DNA from: Acetobacter estunensis
GTDB taxonomy: Bacteria; Pseudomonadota; Alphaproteobacteria; Acetobacterales; Acetobacteraceae
DNA: 64,000 nt
NCBI RefSeq assembly: GCF_019083805.1
Contig: NZ_JAHRDV010000006.1
Location: 124,001-188,000, forward strand
Direction: 5' to 3'
In this document: positions 58,498 to 64,000 of the stretch, one piece after another
Layout of the letters: each line of letters starts with the position of its first letter
How positions within the stretch are numbered: the stretch's first letter is position 1
Position numbers and translations under genes: made by a program
Notes under the pieces: model-generated
What the model was told of the DNA's origin: nothing
Database searches by the model: none
What the model saw: only the letters and a program-made list of their open reading frames with translations

Positions 58498-59757
58498 ATG
58501 CAGACCAACCGTTACTCCCTGTTTTCCCTTCTTTGGGAGGCATGTCGTGGGAACACCGGCTGGAAGCCGGCGTGGCACAAGGCCGAACCGGCCAGTGCCT
58601 ATGACTTCGTCATCGTGGGTGGTGGCGGTCATGGGCTGGCGACGGCGTATTATCTTGCCCGGCGTTATGGCGGAAAACGAATTGCCGTTGTGGAAAAAGG
58701 CTGGATTGGCGGCGGGAATGTCGGCCGCAACACGACGATCGTGCGCTCCAACTATCTGTTGCATGGCAATGAGCCGTTCTACGAATGCTCGATGAAGCTC
58801 TGGGAAGGGCTGGAGCAGGACATCAACTACAACGCGATGGTCAGCCAGCGTGGCGTGCTGAATCTGTTTCATAACGACGCGCAGAAGGCGGCCTATATCC
58901 GGCGCGGCAACTCCATGATCCTGCATGGGGCTGATGCCGTGCTGCTCGATCAGGATGCCGTGCGTGCGAAGGTTCCTTTTCTGAACTTCGATGATGCGCG
59001 TTTTCCCATCAAGGGCGGTCTGCTTCAGCCTAGAGGTGGCACGGTGCGCCACGACGCTGTGGCGTGGGGGTATGCGCGGGCGGCGGATCGTCTGGGCGTG
59101 GACATCATCGAAAACTGCGAGATGACGGGGCTTCGCGTCGAGCAGGGTCGGGCAGTTGGGATCGAGACGACGCGCGGATTTATCGGGGCGGAGAAGATCG
59201 GTCTTGCCTGTGCGGGTAACTCCTCGCGTGTGGCGGCAATGGCGGGACTACGCCTGCCGATCGAAAGCCATGTACTTCAGGCGTTTGTCAGTGAGGGGCT
59301 CAAGCCTTTTATCGACTGCGTGGTGACGTTTGGTGCCGGTCATTTCTACATCAGTCAGTCCGACAAGGGCGGTCTTGTCTTCGGCGGCGATATCGACGGC
59401 TACAATTCCTATGCCCAGCGCGGCAACATGCCCGTGATCGAAGATGTGTGCGAGGGCGGCATGGCGCTGATGCCGCGGATCGGTCGTGTGCGTCTTCTGC
59501 GCCATTGGGGCGGCATCATGGATATGTCGATGGATGGCAGTCCCATCATCGATCGTACGCCGGTGGACGGTCTCTATCTGAACGCGGGCTGGTGTTATGG
59601 CGGCTTCAAGGCGACGCCTGCTTCCGGCCTGTGTTTTGCCCATCTTCTGGCCCGCGACGAGCCGCATCCCGTGGCCGTGGCCTACCGTCTGGATCGCTTC
59701 GCACGCGGCGCGGTGATCGATGAAAAAGGTATGGGCGCGCAGCCCAATCTGCATTGA
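58498..59757 (+). CDS. mgdA: N-methylglutamate dehydrogenase subunit A (sarcosine oxidase beta type)
   Basis: A 419-residue flavoprotein, homologous to SoxB. DFVIVGGGGHGLATAYYLAR binds the dinucleotide, GGGNVGRNTTIVRSNYL follows, and His185 in QPRGGTVRHDAVAWGYARAA is at the position expected for the covalent FMN histidine of heterotetrameric sarcosine oxidases. It would oxidise the N-methyl-C bond of N-methylglutamate. GGGAAG precedes the ATG at 58498; upstream in-frame extension runs through the lysR start and is rejected. First gene of the mgd operon, 7 bp before mgdB. Confidence 0.9.
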   Translation: MQTNRYSLFSLLWEACRGNTGWKPAWHKAEPASAYDFVIVGGGGHGLATAYYLARRYGGKRIAVVEKGWIGGGNVGRNTTIVRSNYLLHGNEPFYECSMKLWEGLEQDINYNAMVSQRGVLNLFHNDAQKAAYIRRGNSMILHGADAVLLDQDAVRAKVPFLNFDDARFPIKGGLLQPRGGTVRHDAVAWGYARAADRLGVDIIENCEMTGLRVEQGRAVGIETTRGFIGAEKIGLACAGNSSRVAAMAGLRLPIESHVLQAFVSEGLKPFIDCVVTFGAGHFYISQSDKGGLVFGGDIDGYNSYAQRGNMPVIEDVCEGGMALMPRIGRVRLLRHWGGIMDMSMDGSPIIDRTPVDGLYLNAGWCYGGFKATPASGLCFAHLLARDEPHPVAVAYRLDRFARGAVIDEKGMGAQPNLH

Positions 59758-59764
59758 GGTTCTC

Positions 59765-60064
59765 ATGCGTCTGACCTGCCCTTCCTGCGGTTCCCGTGGT
59801 CTTGAGGAGTTCACCTACAGAGGTGACGCCACGGTTCGCCGTCCTTCCGCTGATGCCTCTCAAGAAGCGTGGGTGGATTATGTCTATCTACGTGACAATC
59901 CTTGTGGCCCGCATCAGGAGCTTTGGTACCATGGTGCTGGCTGTCGCTCGTGGCTTGTGGTGACACGCGACACCCGTACGCATCAGATACTGGATGTCCG
60001 CAATGCCCGTGACGTGATGCTTGCCGAACGTATGAGCCCTGAAGGCAAGGGAGAAGGTTCATGA
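59765..60064 (+). CDS. mgdB: N-methylglutamate dehydrogenase subunit B (sarcosine oxidase delta type)
   Basis: A 99-residue zinc-binding subunit, homologous to SoxD. CPSCGSRG near the N-terminus, and HQELWYHGAGCRSWLVVTRD with a His and Cys further on, supply the metal ligands. It bridges the alpha and beta subunits and lies near the electron path. Start at 59765 after GAGG; stop overlaps mgdC by 4 nt. Confidence 0.9.
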   Translation: MRLTCPSCGSRGLEEFTYRGDATVRRPSADASQEAWVDYVYLRDNPCGPHQELWYHGAGCRSWLVVTRDTRTHQILDVRNARDVMLAERMSPEGKGEGS

Positions 60065-63000
60065 ACGCTGCTTTCGGACAGGCCTTTCGCGTCAAAAGCG
60101 GCAATGGTATCGATGTCAGTCGAACACTGCATTTCTCTTTCGACGGCAAGGATTACACAGGTTATCCGGGGGACACGCTGGCGTCCGCCCTGTTGGCCAA
60201 TGGCGTGCGTCTGTTCGGACGGTCTTTCAAATATCACCGTCCTCGCGGGCTGCTTTCGGCAGGACCGGAAGAACCCAACGCGCTTGTGGAATTGCGTGAT
60301 GGTGCAAGGCAGGAGCCAAACACCCGCGCCACTGTGGCGGAACTGTTCGACGGGCTGATCGCTGCCAGTCAGAACCGTTGGCCGAGCCTGTCTTTTGACG
60401 CTTTGGGCATGAACGGAATGTTCTCTTCCGTTCTGGGGGCGGGCTTCTACTACAAGACCTTTATGTGGCCAGCATCTTTCTGGGAGAAGGTGTACGAGCC
60501 AATCATCCGCAAGGCCGCCGGTCTCGGGCGTGCGGCGGACGAGGGCGATCCGGACCTCTACGAAAAAGCCACGGCATTTTGTGACGTGTTGGTGGTGGGA
60601 TCGGGTCCATCCGGTCTGGCGGCGGCTCTTGCCGCTGGCCGTGCGGGCGCGCGGGTCATCCTGTGTGAGCAGGACAGTCTTGTCGGTGGGCGTCTGCGTG
60701 ATGAGCACATGACGCTGGACGGCAAGCCTGCATGGCAGTGGGCCGAGCAGGCCCGGCGCGAACTGGAGGCGATGCCGGATATGCGTGTGATGACGCGCAC
60801 TTGTGTGTTCGGCACTTATGATGGTGGCACTTATGGTGCGGTGGAGCGCGTGGCAGACCATGTGGCGGTCCCGCGTGCCGGCCAGCCGCGTCAGCGTATG
60901 TGGCGCATTGTCGCCCGTGAATGTGTGATGGCGGCGGGCGCGATCGAACGTCCAGTGGTATTCCCCAACAACGACCGTCCGGGTGTCATGCTGGCGGGTG
61001 CCGTGCGGACCTACATCAACCGCTTTGGTGTGGCGCCGGGGCGAAGAGCGGTGATCTACACCTGCAACGATGACGGGCTGCGCACGGCGCTGGATCTGCA
61101 TCGTGTGGGTGTGACAGTGGCAGCAATTGTTGATTCCCGCCCGGGCGGAGCGAGCATCGCGGCCGAGGTAGCAGCGAAATGTGGTGCGCGGTTTTTCCCC
61201 TCGGGCGCGATTGTTGACTGTTACGGACGGACAGGCGTGAAGGCCGTTCTGGTGCGTGATGCGGCGGGCAAGACGAAATCCGTGCCCTGCGATTTGGTCG
61301 CCATGTCGGGTGGCTGGTCGCCCAATGTTGCACTGACCACTCATCAGGGCGCGCGCCCGACATGGCATGACGATCTCTGCGCTTTCCTTCCGTCCACCTT
61401 GCCGCCGGGCATGGTGGCGGCCGGTGCGGCGGCCGGTGTGTTCGATACGGCGGAGGGGCTGCATGATGGCGCAGTGGCAGGCCAGCGTGCCGCCGTGACC
61501 TGCGGGTTCGAAGCAACGCCCTCCACATTGCCGGACGCAGAACCGACAAGCTACGCCATCCGTCCGTTGTTCCATGCGCTCAAGGACTTGGCGGCTTCGA
61601 AAAAAGCCAAGGCATTCGTCGATTTTCAGAACGATGTTACGGCCAAGGATGTGGGGCTGGCGGCGCGGGAAGGGTTCGTGTCCGTTGAACATCTCAAGCG
61701 TTACACGACGCTGGGAATGGCGACGGACCAAGGAAAGACCTCCAACGTGAACGCGCTGGCCCTGCTGGCGGAAATCACGGAACGCTCGATCCCGCAGACA
61801 GGCACGACGCTGATCCGACCGCCCACACAGCCGGTGGCGATCGGCGCGCTGGCCGGTGCGCATCGTGGCCGTCACTTCAAGCCCACACGCCTGCCGCCCA
61901 CGCATCGGTGGACCGAGGAGCAGGGGGCTGTGTTTACGGCCAATGGCTTGTGGCTGCGCGCGCAGTGGTTCCCGCGTGCGGGCGAAAAGGACTGGCTTGA
62001 GACGGTGAGTCGCGAGGTGCGCACGGTGCGCGAGGCCGTGGGATTCTGCGATGTGACCACGCTCGGCAAGATCGACATTCAGGGGTCGGATGCGGCGGAG
62101 TTTCTCAATCGGGTGTACGTCAATGCCTGGCTGAAGCTGCCAGTAGGGCGGGTGCGCTATGGCTTGATGCTGCGCGAGGACGGATTTGCCTATGACGACG
62201 GTACGACGGCGCGTCTGGGTGAAAACCACTATGTGATGACCACCACTACGGCCAATGCGGGCGGCGTGATGGCGCATCTGGAGTTCTGTCATCAATGGCT
62301 GTGGCCGGAACTGGACGTGCAGTTCATCTCGGTGACGGATGAATGGGCACAGCTTGCGGTGGCAGGTCCGAAATCGCGTGATGTGCTGGCCAAGATCGTG
62401 GATGCGCCTTTCGATCTGTCCAACGAGGCGTTTCCCTATATGGCGGCGGCTGAACTGACGGTTTGTGGTGGTGTGAAGGCTCGTCTGTTCCGGCTCTCCT
62501 TCTCGGGAGAGATGGCCTATGAATTGGCGGTTCCTGCACGCTATGGCGATGCACTGGCCCGTAGGTTGATGGAGGTGGGCGCACCGTTCGGCATCGCACC
62601 TTACGGCACGGAAGCGCTGGGCGTTCTGCGTATCGAGAAGGGGCATCCGGCAGGGCCGGAACTGAACGGTCAAACCACGGCGCACGATCTAGGCATGGGA
62701 CGCCTGCTGTCCACGAAAAAGGATTTCATCGGCTCCCGGATGGCCCGACGCTCGGCTCTGACGGACCCTCAACGGCCCACGCTGGTCGGTATCCGCCCGG
62801 TAAACCCGCTGGATACGCTTGTGGCGGGATCGCATTTTCTGCCGCAGGGTGCCGCACCCACGGCGGAGTCCGATCAGGGCTGGCTGTCGTCTGTGGCGTG
62901 GTCACCCTGCGTCGGGTCATGGATCGGGTTGGGCTTCCTTGCGGATGGACCGGCCCGTCAGGGTGAGATCATCTCGGTTCACAACCCACTGGCAGGGACG

Positions 63001-63066
63001 GTCATTGCGGCGCGTGTCGTTGAACCCGTGTTTGTCGATCCCAAAGGAGAACGTCTCCATGGCTGA
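60061..63066 (+). CDS. mgdC: N-methylglutamate dehydrogenase subunit C (sarcosine oxidase alpha type)
   Basis: A 1001-residue subunit, homologous to SoxA. Order: a 2Fe-2S-like ubiquitin fold without cluster (TGYPGDTLASALLANGVRLF), an NAD-binding domain (DVLVVGSGPSGLAAALAAGR at about 177), a linker, and a C-terminal GcvT-like domain from about 620 (AVGFCDVTTLGKIDIQGSDA, RLFRLSFSGEMAYELAVPAR) where tetrahydrofolate accepts the one-carbon unit. It would receive the methylene from N-methylglutamate and make 5,10-methylene-THF. It overlaps mgdB by 4 nt and mgdD by 8 nt. Confidence 0.92.
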   Translation: MNAAFGQAFRVKSGNGIDVSRTLHFSFDGKDYTGYPGDTLASALLANGVRLFGRSFKYHRPRGLLSAGPEEPNALVELRDGARQEPNTRATVAELFDGLIAASQNRWPSLSFDALGMNGMFSSVLGAGFYYKTFMWPASFWEKVYEPIIRKAAGLGRAADEGDPDLYEKATAFCDVLVVGSGPSGLAAALAAGRAGARVILCEQDSLVGGRLRDEHMTLDGKPAWQWAEQARRELEAMPDMRVMTRTCVFGTYDGGTYGAVERVADHVAVPRAGQPRQRMWRIVARECVMAAGAIERPVVFPNNDRPGVMLAGAVRTYINRFGVAPGRRAVIYTCNDDGLRTALDLHRVGVTVAAIVDSRPGGASIAAEVAAKCGARFFPSGAIVDCYGRTGVKAVLVRDAAGKTKSVPCDLVAMSGGWSPNVALTTHQGARPTWHDDLCAFLPSTLPPGMVAAGAAAGVFDTAEGLHDGAVAGQRAAVTCGFEATPSTLPDAEPTSYAIRPLFHALKDLAASKKAKAFVDFQNDVTAKDVGLAAREGFVSVEHLKRYTTLGMATDQGKTSNVNALALLAEITERSIPQTGTTLIRPPTQPVAIGALAGAHRGRHFKPTRLPPTHRWTEEQGAVFTANGLWLRAQWFPRAGEKDWLETVSREVRTVREAVGFCDVTTLGKIDIQGSDAAEFLNRVYVNAWLKLPVGRVRYGLMLREDGFAYDDGTTARLGENHYVMTTTTANAGGVMAHLEFCHQWLWPELDVQFISVTDEWAQLAVAGPKSRDVLAKIVDAPFDLSNEAFPYMAAAELTVCGGVKARLFRLSFSGEMAYELAVPARYGDALARRLMEVGAPFGIAPYGTEALGVLRIEKGHPAGPELNGQTTAHDLGMGRLLSTKKDFIGSRMARRSALTDPQRPTLVGIRPVNPLDTLVAGSHFLPQGAAPTAESDQGWLSSVAWSPCVGSWIGLGFLADGPARQGEIISVHNPLAGTVIAARVVEPVFVDPKGERLHG

Positions 63067-63652
63067 TCTGCTTTCTGCCGCTTTGCCGGTTGCGTCTGGT
63101 CCTGTGACGGTTGGGGGTGTCACACTTGAGCTGGCGCCACCGGCCAGCATTGTCAGCCTCGGTGTATTTGCGGGCGTACGTCGTGAAGAACTCGTTGGCC
63201 GCGTGCGCGCGGAGTTTGGCGTGGACCTGCCCGATGTGCCGCGTGCCGTGCGCTCCGGCGATGGCAGCGTCGTGTTTCTCTGGAACGGACCCAGTCAGTG
63301 GCTGGCGGTGGGTGAGGGCAGTGCCGAGCTTTTCTCCCGGCTGCAAAAATGTTGCGGCGATGTTTGCGCGCTGACATCGCAGGGTGATAGCCGGACAATC
63401 CTGCGGCTGTCCGGCGCGAGGGCGCGAGAAGTCGCAACCCGCTTGTTGCCAATCGACCTGCATAGACAGGTTTTCTCTACGGATTGCGTGGCATCCACTC
63501 TGGCGGGGCACATTCCCGTCATCGTATGGCAGACAGCGCAGACACCAGCCTATGACTTCCTTGTCTTCCGAAGCTTTGCCTCCAGCCTGTTTCATGATTT
63601 TTCTGTCGCCCTGAACGGCCATACTTTTTCAGAAACGGACCATTACGCATGA
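63059..63652 (+). CDS. mgdD: N-methylglutamate dehydrogenase subunit D (sarcosine oxidase gamma type)
   Basis: A 197-residue subunit, homologous to SoxG. The ATG at 63059 has AAAGGAG 9 nt upstream and overlaps the mgdC stop. VFLWNGPSQWLAVGEG and GDSRTILRLSGARAREVATR resemble the GcvT-like fold of SoxG. SoxG-type subunits are structural. Its stop overlaps the purU start. Confidence 0.86.
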   Translation: MADLLSAALPVASGPVTVGGVTLELAPPASIVSLGVFAGVRREELVGRVRAEFGVDLPDVPRAVRSGDGSVVFLWNGPSQWLAVGEGSAELFSRLQKCCGDVCALTSQGDSRTILRLSGARAREVATRLLPIDLHRQVFSTDCVASTLAGHIPVIVWQTAQTPAYDFLVFRSFASSLFHDFSVALNGHTFSETDHYA

Positions 63653-64000
63653 CGACCTCTTCCCCTGACGCCAAGGGTTATTTCCTCACTTTGAGCTGCC
63701 CCAACCGTCCGGGCATCGTTGCCGCCATCAGTCAGACGCTGTTCGATGCCGGTGCGAATATCACCGAGGCGCAGCAGTTCGATGATACGGGTAGCGGCAG
63801 CTTCTTCATGCGGATCATGTTCGACATCGTGAAGGGCGGCCGCACGGAAGCGGATCTTCGCGGTATTGTAGATGGGGTGGCGCGTGAGTTCGGCATGGAC
63901 TACCGGCTCCATTGCCAATCCTATCGCCCGAAGGTGATGATCCTCGTCTCGAAGTTCGATCATTGCCTTGTGGATCTGCTCTACCGCTGGCGTATCGGGG
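63649..64000 (+). CDS. purU: Formyltetrahydrofolate deformylase (partial, 5' part)
   Basis: The first 117 residues are present before the window edge. An ACT domain (about 10-90, LSCPNRPGIVAAISQTLFDA) precedes the hydrolase start KVMILVSKFDHCLVDLLYRW, the classic PurU junction. PurU hydrolyses 10-formyl-THF to formate and THF. Overlap with mgdD by 4 nt ties it to the mgd operon and is the expected outlet for the one-carbon unit made by MgdC. Confidence 0.9.
   Translation, partial: MTTSSPDAKGYFLTLSCPNRPGIVAAISQTLFDAGANITEAQQFDDTGSGSFFMRIMFDIVKGGRTEADLRGIVDGVAREFGMDYRLHCQSYRPKVMILVSKFDHCLVDLLYRWRIG

Noticed and set aside
59983-62685. A 900-codon open frame on the minus strand
   Set aside because: It lies wholly opposite mgdC/purity-rich coding DNA, is rich in Arg, His and Pro, has no recognisable motif, and is the mirror of a well-supported gene. 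High GC makes such frames common.
58498-63652. Plain sarcosine oxidase for glycine-betaine breakdown
   Set aside because: The four genes are of that family, but no glyA, betaine or dimethylglycine demethylation genes are nearby; mgsABC, gmaS and amt beside them favour N-methylglutamate dehydrogenase. Not excluded.
1-64000. CRISPR arrays, rRNA genes, complete insertion sequences, replication origin
   Set aside because: No regularly spaced repeats, rRNA stretches, intact transposases or DnaA-box clusters were noticed.

Overview
The window looks like chromosome from an acetic acid bacterium (Alphaproteobacteria, Acetobacteraceae). The inference rests on the high-GC coding style, the alphaproteobacterial block kdsD-lptC-lptA-lptB-rpoN-hpf, a stand-alone NDUFA9-like epimerase, a GumK-like polysaccharide glycosyltransferase of the xanthan/acetan type, and several small secreted proteins of no recognised family. 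Genus cannot be decided from the sequence alone.

Layout. 0-5.1 kb: exopolysaccharide glycosyltransferases (a GumK-like/GT4 double enzyme and a GT2 enzyme), a divergent secreted GH5 glycanase and a small heat-shock protein. 5.2-6.0 kb: an AT-rich island with a methyltransferase-like gene. 6.1-12.7 kb: hpf, rpoN, the LPS transport genes lptB/A/C, kdsD, RNase D and tRNA-Leu(CAG). 12.9-20.1 kb: NDUFA9-like reductase and glutamate synthase (gltD before gltB). 20.3-29 kb: Kef-type antiporter, Tas-like aldo/keto reductase, aminotransferase, fumC, HdeD, PsiE and several small envelope or secreted proteins. 29.0-30.0 kb: a wrecked tyrosine integrase beside tRNA-Asn(GTT). 30.2-33.3 kb: an orphan SsuA-like binding protein, a DUF2075 ATPase and a YdcF-like protein. 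33.4-38.7 kb: a tightly overlapping operon of nicotinamidase plus a complete BMP-type nucleoside ABC importer. 38.7-42.3 kb: YigZ, rsmD, an RsuA/RluB-type synthase, a class-I amidotransferase and tadA. 42.5-49.2 kb: a Do protease, a NemR-like TetR with a yqhD/aldehyde dehydrogenase operon, a hypothetical gene and ispE.

The most interesting part is 50.7-64.0 kb. Two divergent gene sets together spell out an N-methylglutamate (NMG) pathway for methylamine use. Leftward: a LysR regulator, an XRE-cupin regulator, then a split glutamate-synthase-like enzyme (mgsA amidotransferase, mgsB GXGXG, mgsC FMN domain), a GlnT/GMAS-type glutamine synthetase (gmaS) and an ammonium/methylammonium transporter (amt). 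Rightward: four genes of the heterotetrameric sarcosine oxidase type (mgdA-D in the order soxB-soxD-soxA-soxG), coupled by 4- or 8-nt overlaps (soxB-soxD are separated by 7 nt), followed by purU for formyl-THF. Methylamine would enter by Amt, be attached to glutamate by GMAS, be turned into N-methylglutamate by MgsABC, and be oxidised by MgdABCD to release glutamate and pass the carbon to tetrahydrofolate, with PurU releasing formate. A conventional GltBD in the same window would assimilate the ammonium. The amt gene has a structured 283-nt leader with mutually exclusive helices, and candidate operators lie at both divergent promoters. The pathway assignment is inferred from gene content; no activity is proven.
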